Below are positions 1 through 5,014 of a DNA stretch of 6,028 nt, piece by piece. Numbering within the stretch: the first letter of the stretch is position 1; each line of letters opens with the position of its first letter. The position numbers were made by a program, and so were the translations under genes. The notes under the pieces are model-generated. The model did not search any database and had not been told where the DNA came from. It worked only from the letters and a program-made list of their open reading frames with translations. Source of the DNA: Candidatus Hecatellales archaeon (GTDB lineage Archaea; Thermoproteota; Bathyarchaeia; Hecatellales; Hecatellaceae); contig QMYF01000040.1 in assembly GCA_003662515.1 (NCBI GenBank), positions 1 to 6,028 of the forward strand, read 5' to 3'.

Positions 1-609
1 GCTGACACCGCCATAACGGTTTGCCTTTCACCTGAATACGAGTTTATGAAGGCGGCGGCGGAGAAAGCCTTAGAGGCAGCCATAAACCTGGCCAGGCCTG
101 GCGTAAAGGTTTCCCAGCTTGGGGCAGCCATCCAGCAAACCATCGAGGCCATGGGGTTTAAGCCTATCCGCAACCTTACAGGCCACAGCATAGGACGCTT
201 CCTCATCCACACGGGAAAGTCTATCCCAAACGTGGCTTCCCTCGACGGCTCGAAACTTAAGCCTGGAGAACTCTACGCTATTGAGCCTTTCGTAACGTTG
301 CCTGAAGCTGAAGGCAGAGTTTTCAGCGGCCCCTGCGGAAACATTTACCGAGTTGTTAAGCCTAAGCCTCCTAAACAGGAGCCTGCCCGAAGCGTGATGA
401 TGCAGATCTTGGAAAGGTTTAAGTCGCTTCCCTTCACGCCGCGGTGGCTGGAAGGCGGAAAAGAAGCCTTAGAAGGCTTCAGGCAACTAGTGGAAAAAAG
501 GCAGATTTCCTGTTATCCCATGCTGGTGGAGGCCTCCGGGAAGCCTGTGGCCCAAGCAGAACACACCATCCTGGTTTTAGAGGATAGAGTGGAGGTCACA
601 ACCCTCTAG
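1..609 (+). CDS. map: Type II methionine aminopeptidase, C-terminal two thirds (5' end outside window)
   Basis: Removes the N-terminal methionine from nascent proteins in the cytoplasm, using a dinuclear metal centre. The reading frame is open from base 1, so the gene begins upstream; the ATG at 46 is an internal methionine. About 202 residues are visible. Numbering from the first codon, the ADTA motif supplies the second metal-ligand Asp (residue 2), GHSIGRF the metal His (62) followed by the substrate-pocket His in IHTG (70), AIEPF a metal Glu (95), and AEHTI the last metal Glu (187). The first ligand Asp lies outside. From the second Asp to the stop, the length closely matches the Pyrococcus furiosus enzyme as I recall it. 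The region between residues 110 and 180, with PFTPRWLEGG, is the extra helical subdomain that separates type II from type I enzymes. The stop overlaps that of the convergent gene. Confidence 0.95.
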   Translation, partial: ADTAITVCLSPEYEFMKAAAEKALEAAINLARPGVKVSQLGAAIQQTIEAMGFKPIRNLTGHSIGRFLIHTGKSIPNVASLDGSKLKPGELYAIEPFVTLPEAEGRVFSGPCGNIYRVVKPKPPKQEPARSVMMQILERFKSLPFTPRWLEGGKEALEGFRQLVEKRQISCYPMLVEASGKPVAQAEHTILVLEDRVEVTTL

Positions 610-632
610 AAGGGTAGAGGCTTCTTCTTTTT
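601..632 (+). terminator. Probable terminator of map: short hairpin plus T-rich tract
   Basis: ACCCT (601-605) and AGGGT (611-615) are perfect inverted repeats around a 5-base loop holding the map stop codon. They are followed by a pyrimidine tract, CTTCTTCTTTTT, at 621-632. Archaeal RNA polymerase terminates mainly at T-rich tracts, so the tract may matter more than the 5 bp stem. It lies within the 3' coding end of the opposing gene. Confidence 0.5.
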
Positions 633-989
633 ACCCAGCTCTTCAGGGTAAATCGCCTCAATGTACATTTCGCCTTCGCAGCTGGGACATTTCCCCTCAC
701 GCTTAGGAATGTAGTCTCCACGCTTAAACTCTCGAACACTAGTCACATCACATCTTTCACATCTTAGAACGGTTAGAATCCGCTGTTTTGGAGGTGCTGA
801 AGGCTGGCTTACAAGTTTAAGGAAGAACAGTAAAATTAGGAGGAGGCCGAAAATCCCTAAAGCCGTAGAGAAAAATCTTTCTTCCCCAAGTTTTTCAAGG
901 GCTTCAGGGCTTCCCAAAACGAAGAGGAAAACCAAGATTAAGAGGAGCAGTAGAAGCCATCCCAGATTATGTCGGCTGTTCACGCTCAA
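606..989 (-). CDS. Small membrane protein: two transmembrane helices plus C-terminal zinc ribbon
   Basis: I do not recognise this 127-residue protein. Two hydrophobic helices (about residues 10-26 and 41-60) form a hairpin. A Pro/Ser/Lys linker then leads to a zinc ribbon with C77-x2-C80 and C101-x2-C104, and a basic tail ends in GKKKKPLPF. By the positive-inside rule both ends should be cytosolic, which puts the zinc ribbon in the cytoplasm. The start is a TTG at 987-989, chosen because a good Shine-Dalgarno sequence (998-1004) sits 8 bases ahead. The GTG two codons later is an alternative, and the nearby ATG (991-993) is out of frame and soon meets a stop. It lies 16 bases after the DUF1512-like gene, so the two are probably co-transcribed. 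The zinc ribbon could bind protein or nucleic acid; no function can be assigned. Confidence 0.8.
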   Translation of the reverse strand: MSVNSRHNLGWLLLLLLILVFLFVLGSPEALEKLGEERFFSTALGIFGLLLILLFFLKLVSQPSAPPKQRILTVLRCERCDVTSVREFKRGDYIPKREGKCPSCEGEMYIEAIYPEELGKKKKPLPF

Positions 990-997
990 ACATTAAT

Positions 998-1004
998 CCC
1001 CCTC
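998..1004 (-). promoter_or_regulatory. Shine-Dalgarno site that fixes a TTG start
   Basis: On the minus strand this reads GAGGGGG, 8 bases before the TTG at 989. It lies just after the TGA stop (1006-1008) of the upstream gene, an arrangement that suggests translational coupling of the two membrane protein genes. Confidence 0.6.
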
Positions 1005-1005
1005 T

Positions 1006-2124
1006 TCACTGGGCTATCCCTATAGTGTTTCCTATTCCAGCGATTAAAACAAGGTCTCCCTCCCTTGTCTTCTCCCGGATAATCTTCTTAACGGTTTCAA
1101 TGGCCTTATCCACACCCTCATAGATTTCCTTTTTCATGGGGGCAATAGCCTCCCTCAGCGACTCCTTAATGATAACCGCGTACAACGGTATCTTATGTTT
1201 GTGGGCTACCTCCTCAATCCGGTATTTCTCGGTTCCAATACCCCCTATAGCCGCGCCAACACCGTCAGCCACATCGCCAGTATCTTCACCTTCAAATTTT
1301 TGGGCTGCATCCACCATAACGATAATCGCCGGCCTATAACCATAAGTGTCGATAAGTTTTTCAATGGCCTCCCCAGGCTTACCTACGTTCCCTCCAGGCC
1401 CCTCAGCCTTCAAAACGATAACATGCCTTCCCTCAAGCTCGGTCTCTCCGAAAACCATGTCCTTCTCGATTTTCTCAACCTTTTTCCCGGCTAGGAGCTT
1501 GCAGGCTAGGAGAGGCCCAGCCCCATCTCCTATAGGCTGGCCTTCAGCGAAGGCCTTAACAGCCCCATCGTAGGCGTAGGCTATGTCCATGATGAGGGGA
1601 AGCATCATGTGGAGCTGAGCTGTGATAATGTAGGCGTTGGTCCGCTTCCCCATCAAATAGTAGTGGCGTACAATCCGGTAAATCAGGTTTAAGTCTAAGG
1701 CTGCCTCCAGCAGGTTTTCAAGATTGTTAAGCTCGGTGTCGCTGGCCTTCGGGGCAATCCTCCTAACAGCATCCTTCATGCTTAGGTCTCTTACGTCTAG
1801 GAGGCGGTCAAGCTTCCAAACTATGCCTGCAGGATCCATGTCCACCGGCTGGATAAAGAAGGTTTCGAGAAACCGGTCTATGCTTGGAACAGGGTCTTCC
1901 TCAGGCTTCCCGATCTCCTTTACAGCCTTAATGGCGGTTTCCCTAGCCCTATCCCTCAGAAACTTAAGCCTCCTCAGGTTTCTTTCAATATCCCTATTCC
2001 ATATGGCAATTTGGATACGCTGACCGTAAAGGAAATAGGCTATGATGAAGGCAATGAAGAAAAGTTGGAAAACCAGGCTCCAAAGGTTTCCCCCTTCACC
2101 GGCTAGATGTTGAAGGAAGGGCAT
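1006..2124 (-). CDS. DUF1512-like archaeal membrane-anchored protein
   Basis: A 372-residue protein of unknown function that resembles the archaeal DUF1512 family, which has about this length. One N-terminal membrane helix (about residues 14-33) is followed by YGQRIQ and a basic segment rich in Arg and Lys (35-65). This should leave the large C-terminal part in the cytoplasm. The middle (about 90-200) is mostly helical. The last 150 residues look like an alpha/beta domain with Gly-rich turns: AEGPGGNVGKPGEA, a predicted strand in AIIVMVDAA, GVGAAIGGIGTEKY, and a C-terminal strand ending in AGIGNTIGIAQ. These resemble nucleotide- or phosphate-binding loops, but no Walker motif is present and I infer no activity. 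The ATG at 2124 has only a weak GGGGT upstream, and a TATA-like box lies at 2176-2183. The family call is from memory of its features, not from a search. Confidence 0.72.
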   Translation of the reverse strand: MPFLQHLAGEGGNLWSLVFQLFFIAFIIAYFLYGQRIQIAIWNRDIERNLRRLKFLRDRARETAIKAVKEIGKPEEDPVPSIDRFLETFFIQPVDMDPAGIVWKLDRLLDVRDLSMKDAVRRIAPKASDTELNNLENLLEAALDLNLIYRIVRHYYLMGKRTNAYIITAQLHMMLPLIMDIAYAYDGAVKAFAEGQPIGDGAGPLLACKLLAGKKVEKIEKDMVFGETELEGRHVIVLKAEGPGGNVGKPGEAIEKLIDTYGYRPAIIVMVDAAQKFEGEDTGDVADGVGAAIGGIGTEKYRIEEVAHKHKIPLYAVIIKESLREAIAPMKKEIYEGVDKAIETVKKIIREKTREGDLVLIAGIGNTIGIAQ

Positions 2125-2175
2125 CCATCCGACCCCGGAGGTTAAGCCTTGCGAATAAGAAAAGACACCGTCAAA

Positions 2176-2183
2176 TATTTAAA
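2176..2183 (-). promoter_or_regulatory. TATA-like box for the DUF1512-like gene
   Basis: The minus strand reads TTTAAATA, matching the archaeal box A consensus. The predicted transcription start is near 2153, giving a leader of about 30 bases before the ATG at 2124. The element is nearly symmetrical (TATTTAAA on the plus strand), so it could also act toward 5S rRNA, though the element at 2208-2215 is better placed for that. Confidence 0.55.
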
Positions 2184-2207
2184 TTAAAACCTTAAAGGAA
2201 AATAAAG

Positions 2208-2215
2208 CTTAAATC
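2208..2215 (+). promoter_or_regulatory. TATA-like box for 5S rRNA
   Basis: The sequence GCTTAAAT has a purine-rich stretch just upstream that could serve as a BRE. The box is centred about 25 bases before the first paired base of the 5S rRNA (2237), the expected spacing for archaeal transcription starts. Confidence 0.5.
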
Positions 2216-2236
2216 TGCTGGCTGAAACCCTTCTCT

Positions 2237-2360
2237 GGGGTTCACGGCCATAGCCTCCGGGGCAAGACCCGAACCCGTCAGATCTCGGAAGTGAATCCCG
2301 GAGGCGCCGCTGATTACTGCTCTCCGAAAGGGGGCGGGAACCAGCGGTGCCGTGAACCCC
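2237..2360 (+). rRNA. 5S ribosomal RNA
   Basis: This is the small RNA of the large ribosomal subunit central protuberance. Helix I is formed by GGGGTTCACGGC (2237-2248) and its perfect complement GCCGTGAACCCC (2349-2360). The typical CATAGC junction follows. Domain beta pairs GCCTCCGGG (2253-2261) with CCCGGAGGC (2297-2305) and encloses the conserved CCCGAACCCGTC...GATCTCGGAAG loop C/helix III sequence. Domain gamma is closed by CCGCTG with CAGCGG and carries a GAAA loop capped by a G-rich strand. The paired span is 124 bases; 12 bp is long for helix I, so the mature ends may be trimmed by a base or two. No 16S or 23S sequence is adjacent, so this is an unlinked 5S gene, common in archaea. 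There is no T-rich terminator directly after it. Confidence 0.94.
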
Positions 2361-2380
2361 ACCCTCCCGCCTCCACGTTA

Positions 2381-2836
2381 ATGCCTCGAAAAGGGGGAGA
2401 AAACGAAGCTGAGGGCGGAAAACCGTTGGAGCCTTCAGAAGCCTCAGCCGAGGAGCTTTACGAAAATGCACGTTGCAGGGACAAGTTTTGCGTTTGCGGC
2501 GGGAAGGGAGTTCTCGTCTGGGTGGTAGACTACCACCGTTGGAGCAGGCAGCTCCTATGCAACCAGGGCGGCATCATTTTCCTGGAAATTTTTGGAGACC
2601 TTGAAGTTTACGATTATGTGGGTGACAATCCCGCTCTGAAGGGGAATCCTGTGAGGGATGCCCCGCCTACACCTAAACCTGAAGACTTCTTCCGCTGTAA
2701 ACGGTGTGGAAGGTTAACCTTAAAGACAGGCCGCCACCACAAGTATTGCCCTGAATGCGCTAAAGAAAGGGAAAGGGAGAGAAAGAGGCTTTGGGCTAGA
2801 AAGGCAAGGAGAAGCGGGAAAATTAAGACCCTTTAA
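2381..2836 (+). CDS. Unrecognised protein with two cysteine clusters and a basic C-terminal tail
   Basis: I do not recognise this 151-residue protein. A polar N-terminus (1-30) leads to a first cluster with C32, C37, C39 and C60, which could bind one zinc ion. A middle strand-rich part with FLEIFGDLEVYDYV and a Pro-rich linker follows. The second cluster is a clear zinc ribbon, C106-x2-C109-x13-C123-x2-C126, with GRHHKYC before the second pair, running into a strongly charged helix of alternating Glu/Arg and then basic residues to the end. The tail suggests nucleic acid or ribosome binding, but that is inference. The frame stays open back into 5S rRNA (GTG at 2291), which cannot be the start. 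The ATG at 2381 has no Shine-Dalgarno. A TTG at 2426 preceded by GAGGG is a credible alternative giving 136 residues. It has no visible promoter of its own. Confidence 0.75.
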   Translation: MPRKGGENEAEGGKPLEPSEASAEELYENARCRDKFCVCGGKGVLVWVVDYHRWSRQLLCNQGGIIFLEIFGDLEVYDYVGDNPALKGNPVRDAPPTPKPEDFFRCKRCGRLTLKTGRHHKYCPECAKERERERKRLWARKARRSGKIKTL

Positions 2837-2868
2837 AGAAGCTTTGGTTCTCCATTAATAATTAGGAT

Positions 2869-2878
2869 GGTTAAAAAC
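2869..2878 (+). promoter_or_regulatory. TATA-like box for the M50 protease gene
   Basis: GGTTAAAAAC is centred about 23 bases before the ATG at 2896, so transcription would begin at or next to the start codon and the mRNA would be leaderless or nearly so. A second A/T-rich stretch (2853-2864) and CTTTAAAG (2831-2838) are alternatives that would give a short leader. Confidence 0.4.
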
Positions 2879-2887
2879 GTCTACGCT

Positions 2888-2895
2888 GAGGGAGG
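2888..2895 (+). promoter_or_regulatory. Purine-rich GAGGGAGG abutting the start codon
   Basis: It resembles a strong Shine-Dalgarno but ends directly at the ATG (2896), or 3 bases before a second in-frame ATG (2899), which is too close for normal use. A stop codon at 2887-2889 in the same frame excludes an earlier start. Confidence 0.35.
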
Positions 2896-3492
2896 ATGAT
2901 GGTTTACCCTGAAGGAGCCTTCTACGCTCCTCCGAGAAGGCTGGTTTTCAGCCGCAGAGAAGTTAGGGAGCTCTCCCTGGCCACCTTAATTCTGCTGTTA
3001 GTAGGCTTCTCTTGGTTCGGCTTCCATTTCCACCCCTACATAGTGGGGGCTGTGCTTATAGGGGTTCTTCCAGCCTTCCTCCTCCACGAGCTAGCCCACA
3101 AGTTTTCCGCTCAAAGGCAAGGCCTATGGGCTGAGTTCAGGATAGATCCCATAGGTTTAACCATCACGGCCATATCTATTCTGGCGCCTTTCAAGGTGGT
3201 GGCTCCGGGAGCCGTAGTAGTTTGGACCCCCTACCCTGACAGCAGCCTCATGGGCAGAATCTCCGCTTATGGGCCTCTCACCAACATCGCCCTAGCCATA
3301 CTCTTCCTAGCCTTCAACCCTCTGCTACCCCACTACCTCGCCGAGTTCGCCATCCGCTTCAACGCTTTCATAGCCTTCTTCAACCTGCTACCCTTCGGAA
3401 TCTTCGACGGCCGTAAAATCATTGCTTGGAGCTGGAAGCTTTGGGGAGTCCTAATCGTTCTCGCCGTAATCCTGATGGTTCTACCTTTCTAA
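2896..3492 (+). CDS. M50 family (site-2 protease-like) membrane zinc metalloprotease
   Basis: An intramembrane zinc protease of 198 residues, expected to cleave substrates within or near the membrane. HELAHK at residues 64-69 is the HExxH motif with H64, E65 and H68. NLLPFGIFDGRK (163-174) carries the third ligand, D171, in an FDG version of the usual LDG motif. GPLTN (126-130) is the other conserved M50 motif, near the central membrane helix. Hydrophobic segments lie at about 27-45, 49-66, 85-110, 130-145, 150-170 and 182-197. No PDZ or CBS domain is present, so this is a minimal form close to the core fold. M1 or M2 could be the start. No substrate gene is evident nearby. The flanking genes are on the same strand, but the 59-base gap upstream contains A/T-rich promoter-like sequence, which suggests separate transcription. 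Catalytic residues are intact. Confidence 0.9.
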   Translation: MMVYPEGAFYAPPRRLVFSRREVRELSLATLILLLVGFSWFGFHFHPYIVGAVLIGVLPAFLLHELAHKFSAQRQGLWAEFRIDPIGLTITAISILAPFKVVAPGAVVVWTPYPDSSLMGRISAYGPLTNIALAILFLAFNPLLPHYLAEFAIRFNAFIAFFNLLPFGIFDGRKIIAWSWKLWGVLIVLAVILMVLPF

Positions 3493-3505
3493 GACGGATA
3501 GCCTG

Positions 3506-3519
3506 AAGAGCTAGCTTTT
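3506..3519 (+). terminator. Possible weak terminator after the M50 gene
   Basis: A near-palindrome, AAGAGC-TA-GCTTTT, ends in four T and lies between the protease stop and the TATA-like box of the next gene. The stem is short and contains one G-T pair, so this is a weak call supported mainly by position. Confidence 0.3.
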
Positions 3520-3533
3520 AGCGTTCAGCCTCC

Positions 3534-3540
3534 CTATAAT
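3534..3540 (+). promoter_or_regulatory. TATA-like box for the PPC-domain gene
   Basis: CTATAAT is centred about 24 bases before the ATG at 3561, so transcription is predicted to start at or beside that codon. This supports both the ATG start and a leaderless mRNA. Confidence 0.5.
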
Positions 3541-3542
3541 CC

Positions 3543-3559
3543 TTGAGGTGTCGCCTCAA
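3543..3559 (+). repeat. Perfect inverted repeat between the TATA-like box and the PPC start codon
   Basis: TTGAGG (3543-3548), spacer TGTCG, CCTCAA (3554-3559). In DNA it would be a candidate operator lying between box A and the transcription start, a usual place for archaeal repressors. If the mRNA begins further upstream, it would instead be a 6 bp hairpin burying GAGGTG, the only Shine-Dalgarno-like sequence before the ATG at 3561. The sequence cannot decide between these. Confidence 0.55.
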
Positions 3560-3560
3560 A

Positions 3561-3986
3561 ATGTTTGGTGTAGCAGTTCCAGGAAAGGTTTACGTGTTCA
3601 GGCTGCCCTACGGTGAAGACCTCCTAGCCGCCGTGAAAATGGCGGCGGAAACCGTGAAGGCTGAAGCCGGAGTCTTCTGGATTATTGGAGCTGTCCAGAA
3701 AGGCGAAATAAGCTTCTACAACCAGTCGGAGAAAAAATATGTTAGGAAAAGCTTCGACCAGCCTATGGAAATCCTCTCCTGCATTGGGAACATTTCCAAG
3801 CTTAAAGGGGAAACCTTAATCCACGCTCATATCGCCCTGGGAGATGAAACAGGGAAAGCTTATGGAGGACACCTAGAAAAGGGAACCATAATTTTCGCGG
3901 CTGAACTCTTCCTCCTCAAACTGGAAGGCATCCAGCTGACCAGAGAATACGACGACACCACAGGGTTAAACCTCTTTAGCCTCTAA
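3561..3986 (+). CDS. PPC/DUF296 domain protein (PD1-like, COG1661 type)
   Basis: A single-domain protein of 141 residues spanning a whole PPC (plant and prokaryote conserved, DUF296) domain. Prokaryotic members form trimers with a bound metal; the fused plant versions are AT-hook DNA-binding proteins. The three metal-ligand histidines are visible in HAHIALGDETGKAYGGHLEKG as H88, H90 and H104. The N-terminal VYVFRLPYGEDL and the WIIGAVQKGEISFYN strand pair match the usual fold order. No AT-hook is present. The ATG at 3561 is chosen over the in-frame TTG at 3543, which lies inside the inverted repeat and is less likely. The biochemical role of the archaeal family is unsettled: DNA binding is often stated in annotations but not evident here. 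It is followed after 32 bases by the hydrolase gene, so the two probably form an operon. Confidence 0.88.
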   Translation: MFGVAVPGKVYVFRLPYGEDLLAAVKMAAETVKAEAGVFWIIGAVQKGEISFYNQSEKKYVRKSFDQPMEILSCIGNISKLKGETLIHAHIALGDETGKAYGGHLEKGTIIFAAELFLLKLEGIQLTREYDDTTGLNLFSL

Positions 3987-4004
3987 GGTTTCCCATTTCT
4001 CTTA

Positions 4005-4010
4005 GGGGTG
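4005..4010 (+). promoter_or_regulatory. Shine-Dalgarno site of the hydrolase gene
   Basis: GGGGTG, 8 bases ahead of the ATG at 4019. The use of a Shine-Dalgarno here, in contrast to the probably leaderless PPC gene, fits an internal cistron of an operon. Confidence 0.6.
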
Positions 4011-4018
4011 AAGCCTAA

Positions 4019-4681
4019 ATGTTCAGGTATGGAAGGGTGGAGTTCACCTGGCTGGGACACGACTGCTTCAAAATTAAAGGTGAAGGTTTAACCCTCTACT
4101 TCGACCCTTTCGAGCTGGCTGACGGTGAGCCAGCAGACCTAATCCTGATAACCCACGAGCACTTCGACCATTTAAGCCCCAGCGATGTAGCCAAAATCTC
4201 CACGGAGGAAACGTCAATAGTTACGATTCCTCAGGCAGCCTCCAATCTTTCAGGGGTGAAAGCCAAAGAGATCGTTAAAGTTTCGCCTGGAAGCCGGGTG
4301 ACCGTTAAAGGAGTTGAAATCGAAGCGGTTCCAGCATACAACGTTAACAAGTTTAGGGCTCCCGGTGTCCCCTTCCACCCAAAAGAGGAAAGGAAGGTAG
4401 GCTTCCTTGTGAACCTCGCAGGCGTGAAAATATATCATGCTGGAGACACGGATGTTATCCCTGAAATGGAGGGACTGCAGCCTGACGTGGCGCTTCTACC
4501 CGTAAGCGGAACCTACGTTATGACCGCTGAGGAAGCTGCTGAAGCCCTAAAACTCATCAAACCTAAAGTTGCCATCCCTATGCATTATGGAGCAATAGTT
4601 GGAAGCAAGGCTGACGCTCAAAGGTTTCAAGCCCTAGCCCCCAAAAAGGTTCAAGTAGTAATTTTGGAGAAGGAGGCTTAA
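4019..4681 (+). CDS. Metallo-beta-lactamase-fold metal-dependent hydrolase (UlaG/UPF0173-like)
   Basis: A cytoplasmic MBL-fold hydrolase of 220 residues, full length for this small subfamily. The first metal motif is THEHFDHLS, with H46, H48, D50 and H51. The subfamily-type YNVNKFRAPGVPFHPK follows at 107-122. YHAGDTD gives the H140 and D143 region, and PMHYG supplies H189. The opening FTWLGHDCFKIKG and YFDPF are typical of UlaG-like and UPF0173 proteins, which act on small molecules such as lactones or phosphodiesters, and less like RNase J or glyoxalase II types. The true substrate cannot be read from the sequence. All metal ligands are intact. It sits 32 bases after the PPC gene with its own Shine-Dalgarno and probably shares its transcript; no other pathway gene is present to suggest a substrate. 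Confidence 0.9.
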   Translation: MFRYGRVEFTWLGHDCFKIKGEGLTLYFDPFELADGEPADLILITHEHFDHLSPSDVAKISTEETSIVTIPQAASNLSGVKAKEIVKVSPGSRVTVKGVEIEAVPAYNVNKFRAPGVPFHPKEERKVGFLVNLAGVKIYHAGDTDVIPEMEGLQPDVALLPVSGTYVMTAEEAAEALKLIKPKVAIPMHYGAIVGSKADAQRFQALAPKKVQVVILEKEA

Positions 4682-4689
4682 ACCTGCCA

Positions 4690-4702
4690 TTTCCCTCTTT
4701 TA
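4690..4702 (+). terminator. Pyrimidine-rich tract, possible terminator of the PPC-hydrolase unit
   Basis: TTTCCCTCTTTTA begins 9 bases after the hydrolase stop and precedes the TATA-like box of the next gene. No stem is apparent. T-rich tracts alone can terminate archaeal transcription. Confidence 0.35.
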
Positions 4703-4708
4703 ACTAAC

Positions 4709-4718
4709 GTTAAAATAG
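4709..4718 (+). promoter_or_regulatory. TATA-like box for the AN1 zinc finger gene
   Basis: GTTAAAATAG is centred about 27 bases before the ATG at 4741, so the transcript should start at or very near the start codon. Only a weak AAGGT lies between, consistent with leaderless translation. Confidence 0.5.
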
Positions 4719-4740
4719 GCTTTCACCGTTAAGGTTTCTC

Positions 4741-5001
4741 ATGACCGAGTATCGCTGTGAAGTCTGCGGTAAACTAGTGGAACCTCTACCCTACATTTGC
4801 AACTATTGCGGAGGCATCTTCTGCGTTGAGCATAGGCTCCCGGAAAAACATAACTGTGTCAGGCTTAGAGAGCTTAGAGAATTTAAGCCGGAGGAAACCC
4901 AGCCTTTAACCCCCCTACTCGCTGAATTTGAAAGGGCTGAAAAGAATAGGAGGAAAGGCTTTCTGAGCAAGCTTAAAAGAAGACTTTTCCGTCGGGAGTG
5001 A
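4741..5001 (+). CDS. AN1-type zinc finger protein
   Basis: An 86-residue protein with one complete AN1 finger: C6-x2-C9-x10-C20-x2-C23-x4-C28-x2-H31-x5-H37-x-C39, binding two zinc ions. The rest is a linker with a Pro-rich stretch and a basic C-terminal helix (about 66-86) ending in LKRRLFRRE, which could contact nucleic acid or acidic membrane surfaces. In eukaryotes AN1 fingers occur in stress-response and ubiquitin-linked proteins. In archaea they occur as small proteins and fused to membrane proteases, for example rhomboid proteins of haloarchaea. Here it stands alone, about 1.2 kb downstream of the M50 protease. Its own TATA-like box suggests separate transcription. The finger identification is firm; its partner and role are unknown. 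Confidence 0.9.
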   Translation: MTEYRCEVCGKLVEPLPYICNYCGGIFCVEHRLPEKHNCVRLRELREFKPEETQPLTPLLAEFERAEKNRRKGFLSKLKRRLFRRE

Positions 5002-5014
5002 AAACCCAAGTTTT
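5001..5014. terminator. Symmetrical AAAAC-CCAA-GTTTT between convergent genes
   Basis: This 14-base inverted repeat spans the 11-base gap between the AN1 gene and the radical SAM gene and touches both stop codons. It ends in TTTT on either strand, so it could act as a small bidirectional terminator. The stem is only 5 bp and A/T-rich. Confidence 0.3.

Noticed and set aside
1136..2023. Several plus-strand open frames opposite the DUF1512-like gene
   Set aside because: They are antisense shadows with Ser/Pro-rich translations and no domain features.
2125..2236. Search for a tRNA or small RNA between the DUF1512-like gene and 5S rRNA
   Set aside because: No cloverleaf or T-loop sequence; the region is A/T-rich promoter sequence only.
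2291..2380. N-terminal extension of the zinc-cluster gene from a GTG at 2291
   Set aside because: This stretch is the 3' half of the 5S rRNA plus its spacer; the open frame is fortuitous.
2184..2471. Minus-strand reading frame of 95 codons over the 5S gene
   Set aside because: It is antisense to 5S rRNA and the following gene, its translation is low-complexity Arg/Pro/Leu-rich, and no start signal is evident.
3543..3560. TTG start for the PPC gene, adding six residues
   Set aside because: It lies within the inverted repeat, has no upstream Shine-Dalgarno, and the ATG at 3561 better fits both the TATA-like box spacing and the family's N-terminus.
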